Shown here one piece after another: positions 1 through 8,076 of a DNA stretch of 32,624 bases. The stretch is from NCBI GenBank assembly GCA_014237405.1, contig JABZFO010000108.1:1-32624 (forward strand), read 5' to 3'. Positions within the stretch are counted from its first letter, which is position 1; each line of letters starts with the position of its first letter. Source of the stretch: Desulfosarcina sp. (GTDB lineage Bacteria; Desulfobacterota; Desulfobacteria; Desulfobacterales; Desulfosarcinaceae). Under the pieces are notes generated by a model. The model saw nothing but the letters and a program-made list of their open reading frames with translations. It was not told the DNA's origin and ran no database searches. The translations under genes were made by a program, and so were the position numbers.

Positions 1-2
1 AA

Positions 3-119
3 TCCGGTGATATCGTCTGCAAGGGATTCACTCGCCACTGCGCGGTGAACGTGTCGGGCACACCGGTGGAGGTGGATCCCAAAACCGTCCATCTGTGGGA
101 CATCTTCCCGAAACCGTGA
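3..119 (+). CDS. 3' end of a 4HBT-type (hot-dog) acyl-CoA thioesterase, partial
   Basis: An open frame enters from the left edge and encodes 38 residues before a TGA. It contains the pattern GFTRHCAVN followed by a short strand and a Pro-containing tail. This resembles the last two strands of YbgC/FadM-like hot-dog thioesterases, which hydrolyse acyl thioesters. The stop overlaps the next ATG (ATGA-type arrangement), so the gene is translationally coupled to the dehydratase-PPTase fusion downstream. A thioesterase fits a polyketide or fatty-acyl pathway, but only the C-terminus is visible and the active site is outside the window. The family call is therefore tentative. Confidence 0.5.
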   Translation, partial: SGDIVCKGFTRHCAVNVSGTPVEVDPKTVHLWDIFPKP

Positions 120-1621
120 TGGCAGAATCCTTTCCCATAGCCTTGCAGCCGCCGCCATTTTTCCGGGACCATCATGTACAAAACCGGCCGGTGTTTGCGG
201 CGGTGGAGGCCATGGAACGGCTGGCCGCGGACACCTGCCGTCGTTTCCCGGGAAATGACGGTCGCCGGCTTGAGGATATTCGTTTCGACAAATTTCTCTG
301 TCTGAACACGCAGGACCCATTCACGGCATTTAACCGGATAGAACGACACAACGATGGATCCATTCGCACCACCCTGACCACCCGGTTCAAATCCCCCGGC
401 GCAAACATCACCCGCACCCTGGCGCATGCCTCGCTGACAATAGGGCCGGAATTACCGGCAGCGGTCCAACCGCCCATAGACGCGGCCGCCTCCCTTACCG
501 GCGTCTGTACCGCCGTGGACCCGGCCCGCATCTATGGGGAGATGGTCCCCTTCGGCCCAGCCTACCAAAACATCTGCGGACCGCTGCTGATTTCAGCGGA
601 CGGCGCCCTGGCCCGGGTGCGTTCACCGCAGCCGGCTGATCCCCGAAACGATCTTTACCTGGGCTCCCCTTACGTGCTGGATGCGGCCTTCCACGCTGCA
701 TGCGTCTGGTGCCAGCGGTTTCGCGGTGTCGTGGCCTTTCCAGTGGCCATCGACCGGCGCACTGTCGTCCGCCCCACCCGGATGGACGACGTCTACACGG
801 CTCGCGTGGTGCCGGTGCAGACCGGCAATACGCCCTTTGTGTTCGATATCTTTATCTATGACGCCGCCGGTGAACTGCGTGAAGCCGCAAACGATGTTCA
901 CATGCGGGACGTAAGCGGCGGCCGCGCAAAGCCACCGGCAGGATTCTGGCAACAGACACATGCTGAACCTCTGGCCCCGTTTCGCAGCCACGTTTCAGGA
1001 ATGGTTCTGCTGGAACGTCGCACCGTGGCAGCTTTTGCCGCAGCCGCGCTTTCCGAAAACGAAAAGACGCGGCTGACGCCAATGGCGCCAAACCGGGCCC
1101 GAGGGTATCTGTCCGCCCGGCTGGCCCTCAAACGGCTCAGCCGAATGCTTTCAGGCGACAGCGACCGCCGAAATTCCCGGGAAATTGAAACCGTAGCTGA
1201 AAACAGCCAATCCCCCCAATGCCCGTTGGCTGACGGTACCCTGCCCTTCTGCGCCGTCTCCCATGACCGGCGATTCACTGTTGCCGTAGCCGCCGACCGG
1301 CCGGTGGGTGTGGATGTGGAACCGCTCTCGGAAAGACCGCTCGGGGCCATGCACCTGTATATGGACGCAAATGAGCGGGCCATGGTAAACCGGTTGCCTC
1401 TGGGCAGAGCAGGTGGGGCTCTGCGTGTCTGGAGTGCAAAGGAAGCGGCGGCCAAGGCCCTTGGAATCAATCTCGCTGAATCCTGGGAGCGTATCCGTGT
1501 GATGGAAGTGGCCTCGGAATGCAGCCTGCTGGAAATAGCCAGAGGAAAACGAATGTCCGCAATCCATGCAACCATAGAGGGTCACCTGTTCACATTGCTG
1601 ACAGTGGATAACGCGTCATGA
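119..1621 (+). CDS. Fusion: polyketide-type double hot-dog dehydratase + 4'-phosphopantetheinyl transferase
   Basis: A 500-residue protein. I chose the ATG at 119 because it overlaps the upstream stop; an upstream start at 95 would only add eight residues. Residues about 10-270 resemble a PKS/PUFA-synthase dehydratase (PS-DH): an N-lobe with DHHVQNRPVF near residue 17, and a C-lobe with LDAAFHAACVW near residue 187 that supplies the Asp of the usual His/Asp pair. The N-lobe HxxxGxxxxP motif is imperfect (Asn for Gly, Ala for Pro). Residues about 320-495 are a Sfp/AcpT-like phosphopantetheinyl transferase, with VGVDVE near residue 397 and WSAKEAAAKALG near 438; the Asp, Glu and Lys are the Mg/CoA-binding residues. 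The protein should dehydrate a 3-hydroxyacyl-ACP and also activate the carrier protein. It heads a coupled run with plsY, consistent with a dedicated lipid or polyketide operon. The DH assignment is weaker than the PPTase one. Confidence 0.8.
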   Translation: MAESFPIALQPPPFFRDHHVQNRPVFAAVEAMERLAADTCRRFPGNDGRRLEDIRFDKFLCLNTQDPFTAFNRIERHNDGSIRTTLTTRFKSPGANITRTLAHASLTIGPELPAAVQPPIDAAASLTGVCTAVDPARIYGEMVPFGPAYQNICGPLLISADGALARVRSPQPADPRNDLYLGSPYVLDAAFHAACVWCQRFRGVVAFPVAIDRRTVVRPTRMDDVYTARVVPVQTGNTPFVFDIFIYDAAGELREAANDVHMRDVSGGRAKPPAGFWQQTHAEPLAPFRSHVSGMVLLERRTVAAFAAAALSENEKTRLTPMAPNRARGYLSARLALKRLSRMLSGDSDRRNSREIETVAENSQSPQCPLADGTLPFCAVSHDRRFTVAVAADRPVGVDVEPLSERPLGAMHLYMDANERAMVNRLPLGRAGGALRVWSAKEAAAKALGINLAESWERIRVMEVASECSLLEIARGKRMSAIHATIEGHLFTLLTVDNAS

Positions 1622-2105
1622 CCGGTCTGCCGACACTTTTTTTCCTGTTTGCCTTTGCCTATGTGGCAGGCTCGGTTAATTTTTCGATTCTGGCGTTTCG
1701 GCTCACCGGCCGAGAGGATCCCCGCGGGCACGGCAGCGGCAACCCGGGGGCGACCAACGTCTATCGACAGGCCGGCATCGGGTGGGCGGTGGCGGTGCTG
1801 CTATCAGATATGGGACGTGCAGTGGCAGTGGCCCTTGTGGCCAACACACTGCTCCCCTTCTGGCAGGTGCCCTGGGTGGGGCTCGGGCTGATCCTGGGAA
1901 ACCGGTTCACCTGTTTTCACGGGTTCAAGGGGGGCAAGGGCGTGGCCAACTATCTGGGATTCACCTGGTGGCCGTCCTTGCCTGCGGGACGGTAGCCGCT
2001 GTCGAAGGCAACCTGTGGGGTGGAATCGGAGCTGTGGTGACCGCCTTGTTCATCGTGGCTTGCCACAACCGAAACATCCAGGAGCGATGGGGAGGGCAAG
2101 GATAA
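1618..2105 (+). pseudogene. plsY: PlsY-type glycerol-3-phosphate acyltransferase, internally deleted and frameshifted
   Basis: PlsY transfers acyl from acyl-phosphate to glycerol-3-phosphate at the inner membrane. The start overlaps the previous stop by four bases. The first frame encodes a TM segment, GSGNPGATN near residue 40 and FHGFKGGKGVAN near residue 100, all PlsY hallmarks. It then runs into WWPSLPAGR and a stop at 1993-1995. The frame shifted at about 1965-1980 continues with LVAVLACGT and ends in VTALFIVACHNRNIQERW, which matches the family C-terminus. The usual length is about 200 residues. The two pieces together give about 165 and lack roughly 45-50 residues of the middle TM region. 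So this is an out-of-frame deletion rather than a single-base error. A second, housekeeping plsY is probably elsewhere. Confidence 0.8.
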
Positions 2106-2474
2106 CCGGTACCGCGCCATGAGCCGGGTCATGCCACGGCAAACGGCCCACCGGAGAAAAATCCAGCTGTATTTGGCGCCGGCAAGGTACATACCCAGCA
2201 GGAACACCAGGTGAGACAAACCGTAGGCAACCGGCCCGCCGATCACGGCAATATATGCGTTCTTGTAGTAAACGGCGGCCACCCCAAGCAGGGAAATCAG
2301 GGGCCAGCCGATCACGTAGCTGAAGGCAATGGCCGATACACCGGCGATAACCTTGGGTCCGGGCCGGCCTTTGAAGGCTGATAGATCCGCCCTGTCGGCG
2401 ATGGCCGAACGCACAAAACGGGTCCGTGAAAAACGGAGAACGATCTTTTTTATCGGTGTTTCGAAGAGTTCCAC
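1950..2474 (-). CDS. Hypothetical membrane protein, about 175 residues
   Basis: I do not recognise a named family. The convincing part is about residues 1-130. It has a basic amphipathic start (PIKKIVLRFSRTRFV), a KGRPGPKVIAG turn, and three hydrophobic segments in the middle (around AFSYVIGWPLISLLG, YIAVIGGPVAYG and LVFLLGMYLAG). It ends in a basic cytoplasmic-looking tail (RYRLSLPSPS). The GTG at 2474 is a guess; a TTG at 2546 is also possible and neither has a clear ribosome site. The last ~45 residues overlap the 3' end of plsY on the other strand and look like antisense translation. The original stop was therefore probably lost, or the natural end is near 2090. It is divergent from the glycosyltransferase gene. 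Confidence 0.45.
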   Translation of the reverse strand: MELFETPIKKIVLRFSRTRFVRSAIADRADLSAFKGRPGPKVIAGVSAIAFSYVIGWPLISLLGVAAVYYKNAYIAVIGGPVAYGLSHLVFLLGMYLAGAKYSWIFLRWAVCRGMTRLMARYRLSLPSPSLLDVSVVASHDEQGGHHSSDSTPQVAFDSGYRPAGKDGHQVNPR

Positions 2475-2558
2475 GGAACAATGACAGCCCCTGTTTGCAT
2501 TTGTATATCGAAGTCGCAACGTATACACTGGTGGCCGCAGGATCAAGGAAATAGTGAG

Positions 2559-3278
2559 TTGACGCGCACCGAATTAAAACAAATATGGGCACGCATCGAC
2601 CGGGCCTACTGCATCTCTCTGGACGATCGGAAAGATCGGCAGGCCAGCGCGCAGGATCAGTTTGCCCGCGTGGGGCTGAACGGGCGGGTGGCGTTCTTCA
2701 TCGCCCAACGTCACCCCAGCGACTGCGAGCAGGGAATTGTTGAATCCCATCAGACCTGCCTTAAAATGGGGCTGGAGGCGGGAGCCCGACATATTTTGGT
2801 GTTCGAGGATGACGTGATGTTTGGAAAAATTAACGCCCGGCGACTGGCGGAAAGCCTTGACTTTTTCATGAACGCGGACGACCGCCCGATTCTCTTTTTA
2901 GGCTGTCTGTCCAGCGGAAGCCGAACCACTGAAACGCCCGGCATTCGTGGAATCCAATACCGCTGCCTGACCCACGCTTACCTGGTCAAGCGTTCGATAG
3001 CCCGGCAAGTGGTGGACACCCCGTGGAAAGGCGTTCCGTTTGATGTCATGCTGAGGAACTGCGCCTCAAACCCGGTTGCCCTATACCCGTCCATCGCCTA
3101 TCAAAGCAATTCAATGTCCGATAATTCTCGGCATCAAGCCCTCGATATTATCCGACGTCTCTTCGGTGGATTGCGTTTCATCCAGATCGTCAACGAACGC
3201 TACCACCGCTTTCGATATGCCGTCATTGCGGCCCACCTGCTGGTCATTGGCGCGGTGATCCTGTGGATACTGACCTGA
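2559..3278 (+). CDS. GT25-like glycosyltransferase with C-terminal membrane anchor
   Basis: A 239-residue protein related to LPS glycosyltransferase family 25. The N-terminus has the family opening RAYCISLDDRKDR, and ILVFEDDV near residue 85 is the EDD metal/nucleotide-sugar motif. A Pro/Val-rich middle with THAYLVKR is also typical. A hydrophobic helix at the very C-terminus (AHLLVIGAVILWIL) would anchor it to the inner membrane. I chose the TTG at 2559 because AAGGAA lies 8 bases upstream; the longer ATG at 2481 adds a non-homologous stretch. It sits directly before the exporter, so it probably glycosylates the lipid or polyene-type product of the operon. Donor and acceptor cannot be read from the sequence. 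Confidence 0.7.
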   Translation: MTRTELKQIWARIDRAYCISLDDRKDRQASAQDQFARVGLNGRVAFFIAQRHPSDCEQGIVESHQTCLKMGLEAGARHILVFEDDVMFGKINARRLAESLDFFMNADDRPILFLGCLSSGSRTTETPGIRGIQYRCLTHAYLVKRSIARQVVDTPWKGVPFDVMLRNCASNPVALYPSIAYQSNSMSDNSRHQALDIIRRLFGGLRFIQIVNERYHRFRYAVIAAHLLVIGAVILWILT

Positions 3279-3330
3279 TGATGAAACACCCTTTTTTCGC
3301 AACCCGGTCCTTACCGAAAAGACGATCTCG

Positions 3331-5593
3331 ATGCGACTGAAAGCATCCATCAACATTTTTGCACTGCTGGCGGTAGCGGTCATCGGTACGGCCCTGTTCC
3401 TGATCGCCTTCAAACGGATCGCCATCGATACGGACATTGTGCGGACCCTGCCCACTAACGATCCGGTCATTGCCGACGGCATTCACATCTTCGAAAAAAA
3501 CCCCATCAAGGATCAGATCGCCATCGATATCGGTTCTGAGAGGGCGGATATGGCGCTGCTGGTCGCCGCCGCAGAGATGGTGGAAAACCGGCTGAGGCAA
3601 AGTGACCTGTTCGAACAGGTTGGAAACCAGCCCATGCAGCGGGGCCTGACTGATCTGGCGGACCAGGTAACCAAGCACCTGCCTGTTCTGTTCACCGCTG
3701 GGGAGTTGCAGCGACAGGTGATCCCGCTGTTGACAGACGAACAGATCCGGCAGGCCCTGATCCGGGCCCGGGATGACCTCTATCAGATGGACGGCATCGG
3801 GCAGGCATCGGCCATGGCTTCCGACCCGCTGGGGCTGCGCCACATCGTCCTGGCCCGGCTGGCAGCCCTGAACCCCGCTCCCGGGGCAACCATCCGCCGC
3901 GGCTATATTTTTTCTGCCGACCAGCAGCATTTGCTGATCCTGGCCACACCCGCCGGTTCCGGCACGGACACGGTCATGGCCCGATCCCTGACCCGCTTTT
4001 TTCATGATCTGGAAGAAGACCTGAGCCGAGATTACGGCAACGGACTGTCACTGACGACCACCGGTGCATTCAGGGCCGCCCTGGACAACGAGACCATTAT
4101 CAAAAAAGACGTAAATCGGGCCATCCTCTGGGCCACGGTGGGTATCGGCATTCTCCTGCTGACTGCCTTTTCCCGCCCCCTTATTGGACTCATGGCCCTG
4201 CTGCCGGCGCTGACTGGAACGGTCACGGCCTTTTTCGTCTTCTCGCTGATCCATGACAGCATTTCGTTGACAGCGGCGGCAAAAACAGCGGACAGCATGC
4301 CTCCCGCGAGATCCGTGCCGTGGGGTTGCTGGCGGTGCTCACCTCCATTGGGGCCTTCGGCGTACTGGCCTTCAGCGGCTTCCCGGTCTTCGAACAATTG
4401 GGATGGTTCACGGCAATGGGTATCGGCTTCTCTTTTTTGTTTGTGCACACCGTGTTCCCCCGCATTCTGCCGACTTCACATCAAGTCGATACAGCGCCCC
4501 GACGGCGACTTCCTCGGGTCGTGGACCGCATGGCATCGGCCGGCATCCCGGGACTGGTGACGGCCCTTGTTTTGGCAGCAACGCTGGCTGTTTTTATCCG
4601 GCCCCATTTCAACACCGATCTCAAAGCCATGAACAGTGTCAGCCGGGAAACCCAAAAGGCAGATGAACTGATGTCAGCCGTGTGGGGGGACATCTTCTCC
4701 AGCGTCTACCTGATGACCGAAGCGGACGACCTGGCCTCACTCCAGGAAAAAAACGACCTCGTTCTGGCCCACCTGGATACCGAAACCCATGCCGGCCGCA
4801 TCGAAAAGGCTGCTACGCCCTCGTTGTTCTTTCCCGGCAGAACCGAAAGTGCGATCAATTTCAAGGCATGGCGGCAATTCTGGACCAAAAAACGATTTCA
4901 ACAGGTGTCCGAGTCCCTGGTGCAAGAAGGGATAGCCCTGGGATTTGCCCCTGGGGCATTTACCCCCTTTTTGCAGAAGCTGACCACGGCAATTCCTCTC
5001 CGAGCCGATATCCCGGAAAGTATCCATCCGCTGCTGGGTATTTCCTGGGATGAAAACGACGGCCGATGGCGACAGATGATCCGAATCACTCCCCGTGAAC
5101 GGTTTGACAGCCGGCAATTTTACAACCGCCTGTCCACCCTATCAGCCGTGTTCGACCCGGCCCTGTTCTCTGACCGGATGGGACAATTGCTGTTCGGCAC
5201 CTTTATGAAAATGTTGTTGATCATCGGGGTGAGCCTGATCCTTTTGCTGACGCTATTTTTTGCCGATAGGGGCCTGCTGGTCATCGCCCTGCTGCCCCTG
5301 GCATTCGCCTTTGTCTGCACCCTGGGCACCCTGGGACTCATGGGCCGGGCTCTGGATATCCCCGCTCTAATGCTGTCGGTGGTCATTTTAGGGATGGGCG
5401 TAGACTACACCCTGTTCATAGTCCGGGGCTACCAGCGATACCAGCGATTCGACCACCCCCATTTTTCCGTGGTTCGGACTGCGGTGTTCATGGCTGCCGC
5501 CTCTACCCTGGTGGGCTTTTCCGTACTGCTCACTGCAAACCACAATCTGCTGAAAAGTGCCGGAATGATATCCTTTTTCGGCATCGGCGAAAC
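3331..5593 (+). pseudogene. MMPL/RND-type lipid exporter (COG4258-like), broken by two deletions
   Basis: Proton-driven exporters of this family carry lipids or aryl-polyene-type products and have about 770-800 residues with 12 TM helices. Frame 1 (3331 to about 4270) encodes the N-terminal TM, the first periplasmic domain and TM2-3, ending in LIHDSISL. The next frame resumes at about 4272 with SGGKNSGQHASREIRAVGLLAVLT. The TM4 segment between them, normally a GGA...TVDHG-type stretch with the proton-relay Asp, is absent. The second frame continues through the second periplasmic domain and TM7-11, including ILGMGVDYTLFIVRGYQRY, but is cut after SAGMISFFGIG near 5585. There it runs out of frame into the methyltransferase gene. 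The last TM helix and C-terminal tail are missing. Each gap also shifts the frame, so no functional transporter can be made. No clear ribosome site precedes the ATG. Confidence 0.82.
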
Positions 5594-6193
5594 ATGGAAC
5601 CTTACCCGCGCATGTTTGCAAAATACAAGCTGCGCCTGGATCCACTGTTCGATGAGTTGGACAAACTGGTACCAAGAGACACCGCCATGGCCAACATCCT
5701 GGATGTGGGCTGCGGCTACGGGGTGCCCGCCTGTTGGTTGGTCGACCGCTATCCACACGTCACTATTTACGGTATCGAACCGGAAACGGAGCGGGTACGA
5801 GTGGCAACCCTGGCGTTGGCAGACCGGGGACGAATCTCCCAGGGCATGGCTCCCGACCTCCCGCCCACCGATGTGCTGGTCGATCTGACAGTCATGCTGG
5901 ACATGAACCATTTCCTCAAGGATTGGGAATTGGAAAAAACCCTGGAGATCATCCACGACCGCCTGCTGCCTGGCGGTCGGCTGATCATGCGATCGGTAGT
6001 ACCGCCGCCGGCCAGACCCCACTGGACCTGGCACGTGGAGCGCCTGAAGCACAAATTCAAGGGGCTGTCCACCTACTATCGAGATGAGGAAGTACTAACC
6101 GCCATGCTCGACAATTGCGGATTCGAGGTTCTCACCAGCCGAGCGTCCGGACACCGGGGAGATATGCACTGGCATGTGGCGAAACCAAGGTGA
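5594..6193 (+). CDS. Class I SAM-dependent methyltransferase
   Basis: A 199-residue protein. NILDVGCGYGVPA near residue 35 is the SAM-binding glycine loop (motif I), and YGIEPE at the end of strand 2 is the acidic ribose-binding position. MLDMNHFL and LLPGGRLIMRS correspond to motifs post-I and III. The ATG lies immediately at the scar that ends the exporter frame and has no good ribosome site. It may once have been the C-terminal part of an exporter-methyltransferase polypeptide, or may have lost its own leader. It probably methylates the hydroxyl or head group of the operon's lipid product; the substrate is unknown. Confidence 0.75.
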   Translation: MEPYPRMFAKYKLRLDPLFDELDKLVPRDTAMANILDVGCGYGVPACWLVDRYPHVTIYGIEPETERVRVATLALADRGRISQGMAPDLPPTDVLVDLTVMLDMNHFLKDWELEKTLEIIHDRLLPGGRLIMRSVVPPPARPHWTWHVERLKHKFKGLSTYYRDEEVLTAMLDNCGFEVLTSRASGHRGDMHWHVAKPR

Positions 6194-6311
6194 ATAGCCT
6201 TTTAGACTGAAGGCTGAAGGTCTATAGTTTGTGGTTTGTGGTTGTGGGAAAGTGTTGATTAATCCGGATACCGTGGAAAGCGATACGGAAACGATTTAAG
6301 ATAAGGCAGCG
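6194..6311. repeat. Intergenic spacer with short low-complexity tandem motifs
   Basis: Around 6205-6250 the spacer holds two degenerate short-period runs, one of ctgaagg units and one of tttgtgg units. They look like slipped-strand intergenic repeats and do not form a strong hairpin. An AAGG about 5 bases before the next ATG serves as the ribosome site of the deacetylase. Confidence 0.4.
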
Positions 6312-7091
6312 ATGAAAATCTCACGAACACCGATCAATCCAAGCCTGGACCTTCGCCTGGCCACGATACCACTGACCCTGTTCCTCATGCTGTGTGCCAT
6401 GGCGCCGTTTCTTCCCCGCGCCGGATTCTTCTTCCCTGTGATCAGCAGGGGCCGGACGAAAAAACAGTGGGTTGCCCTGACCTTTGACGACGGCCCGGAT
6501 CCCGCCTCCACCCCGCTACTGCTGGATCTTCTGGCCAAATTCCGAATCCCGGCGACATTTTTCGTCACCGGGCAGCGAGTAACACGATACCCCGACCTGA
6601 TCCAAGAGATCGTCAAACAGGGCCACGACGTGGGCAACCACTCCTTTCACCACAACCGTTACCGTATGTTCTGGCAGCCGGCAATCCTGGCCCAGGAAAT
6701 TTCTGACACTCAGCAGGTCTTATCCAAGTTAGGTATCACCCCTCTCGCCTTCCGGCCGCCGGTGGGCATCACAACGCCGGCCATGGGAAAGGTTCTGGCG
6801 CGTCAGGGGCTGTACGCGGTAAACTTTAGCTGCCGGGCATTCGACCGGGGAAACCGGCAAATCGAGTTCATTTCAAAAACTATCCTGCGGCGAATCCGAC
6901 CGGACGACATCGTACTGCTGCACGATTCCAATGCCGGCGATCAGGACCGGATGAGGCGCTGGATCGTTGAGGTGGAAAAAATCCTGAAAGGAATTTCGCA
7001 GCAGGGTTTGAGAGCTGCGCCCCTGTCAGAGCTGACCGGTCGGCCGGTCATGCTTGCAAATAGAGACGCAAACAAAAAGCAGGAGATTTGA
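6312..7091 (+). CDS. NodB-fold polysaccharide deacetylase, membrane-anchored
   Basis: A 259-residue carbohydrate esterase family 4 protein that removes N- or O-acetyl groups from polysaccharides outside the cytoplasm. Residues 17-40 form an uncleaved signal anchor. All CE4 motifs are present: TFDDGPDP (57-64, catalytic base and metal Asp), HSFHH (110-114, metal His pair), RPPVG (148-152) and LLHD (202-205, catalytic His). The length fits a single-domain enzyme. Its stop is just before the threonine dehydratase start, with the AGGAG for that gene inside its end, so the two are transcribed together. The link to the upstream lipid genes is suggestive only, because 118 bases of spacer separate them. 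Confidence 0.85.
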   Translation: MKISRTPINPSLDLRLATIPLTLFLMLCAMAPFLPRAGFFFPVISRGRTKKQWVALTFDDGPDPASTPLLLDLLAKFRIPATFFVTGQRVTRYPDLIQEIVKQGHDVGNHSFHHNRYRMFWQPAILAQEISDTQQVLSKLGITPLAFRPPVGITTPAMGKVLARQGLYAVNFSCRAFDRGNRQIEFISKTILRRIRPDDIVLLHDSNAGDQDRMRRWIVEVEKILKGISQQGLRAAPLSELTGRPVMLANRDANKKQEI

Positions 7092-7093
7092 AC

Positions 7094-8059
7094 ATGAAGT
7101 CACCGAATTTTGAGGACGTACTCGAGGCCCACCAGCGAATAACCCGCCACCTGCAGCCGACTCCGCTATTCAGCTATCCTGCGCTAAACCGTCTGATCGG
7201 CACGCAGGTTTTCATCAAGCACGAGAATTACCAGCCCGTTGGCGCGTTCAAGGTGCGAGGCGGTATTAACCTGGTGTCACAACTGACGCCGAAAGAAAGA
7301 AGCCGCGGTCTGATCGCGGCTTCTACGGGCAATCATGGGCAGTCAGTCGCCTATGCCGGTCAATTGTTCGGCGTGAAAGTTCAAATCGTGGTGCCCGAGG
7401 GAGCAAACCCGGGTAAAGTAGAGGCCATACGCGGCATGGGAGCAGAAGTAATCTCGCACGGAGCGAAGTTCGACGACGCCGTGAAGCACTGCGAAGCCCT
7501 CGCCCATAAGCACGGCTACCGGTATGTGCATTCTGGCGACGAACCGCTCCTGATAGCCGGAGTAGCCACGCATACATTGGAGACGCTGCTTGCACAGCCC
7601 AAGATCGAGGTCGTGATCGTACCATTGGGACTGGGAAGTGGCGCCGCTGGCACATGCATTGCCGCCCATGGGATCAACCCAGCGATCCGGGTAATCGCAG
7701 TGCAAGCGAAAGCGTCTCCGGCCGGCTATGAATCGTGGAAAAACCGCAAGTTGGTGACAGCGCCAAATCGCACCTTTGCGGAGGGTGTGGCAACCGGATC
7801 CGCAGCGGCTTTACCGCAGGCGATTCTGTGGGAACACCTGCATGATTTCGTGCTGGTCCAGGACGATGAAATCCGTCGGGCGATGGCCTGGATGATCCAA
7901 CGGGCTCACACCTTAGCGGAAGGGGCCGGGGCGGCGCCATTAGCCGCAGCATACCATCTGCGAGAGGAACTGCGAGGAAAGCGAGTCGCACTGATCTGCT
8001 CTGGCGGGAATACGTCCCTGGAACACCTTCGGGAGGCGATAGTCAGCGAACCATATTAA
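7094..8059 (+). CDS. Threonine/serine dehydratase-like PLP enzyme (fold type II)
   Basis: A 321-residue enzyme of the TdcB/serine racemase group, which converts threonine to 2-oxobutyrate and ammonia. The PLP Lys is K53 in GAFKVRGG. The substrate loop is STGNHGQ (77-83), and CSGGN near residue 300 binds the cofactor. There is no C-terminal ACT regulatory domain, so it is the short, catabolic-type form. I chose the ATG at 7094 because AGGAG (7081-7085) is 8 bases upstream; an overlapping TTG six bases earlier is too close. It is complete and follows the deacetylase closely. Serine, hydroxyaspartate or racemase activity cannot be excluded by eye. Confidence 0.85.
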   Translation: MKSPNFEDVLEAHQRITRHLQPTPLFSYPALNRLIGTQVFIKHENYQPVGAFKVRGGINLVSQLTPKERSRGLIAASTGNHGQSVAYAGQLFGVKVQIVVPEGANPGKVEAIRGMGAEVISHGAKFDDAVKHCEALAHKHGYRYVHSGDEPLLIAGVATHTLETLLAQPKIEVVIVPLGLGSGAAGTCIAAHGINPAIRVIAVQAKASPAGYESWKNRKLVTAPNRTFAEGVATGSAAALPQAILWEHLHDFVLVQDDEIRRAMAWMIQRAHTLAEGAGAAPLAAAYHLREELRGKRVALICSGGNTSLEHLREAIVSEPY

Positions 8060-8076
8060 TCCGGTGAATATTCGTT

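Noticed and set aside
898..1575. Long minus-strand ORF (225 aa) opposite the dehydratase-PPTase gene
   Set aside because: Arg/Ser/Ala-rich, low-complexity translation with no family motif; the plus frame has clear PPTase motifs.
3244..4005. Minus-strand ORF of 253 aa opposite the exporter
   Set aside because: Composition of an antisense shadow; the plus strand encodes recognisable transporter sequence.
4240..4300. Programmed ribosomal frameshift in the exporter
   Set aside because: A conserved TM segment is missing at the site, and the frame change is repeated at other genes, so a deletion explains it better than slippage.
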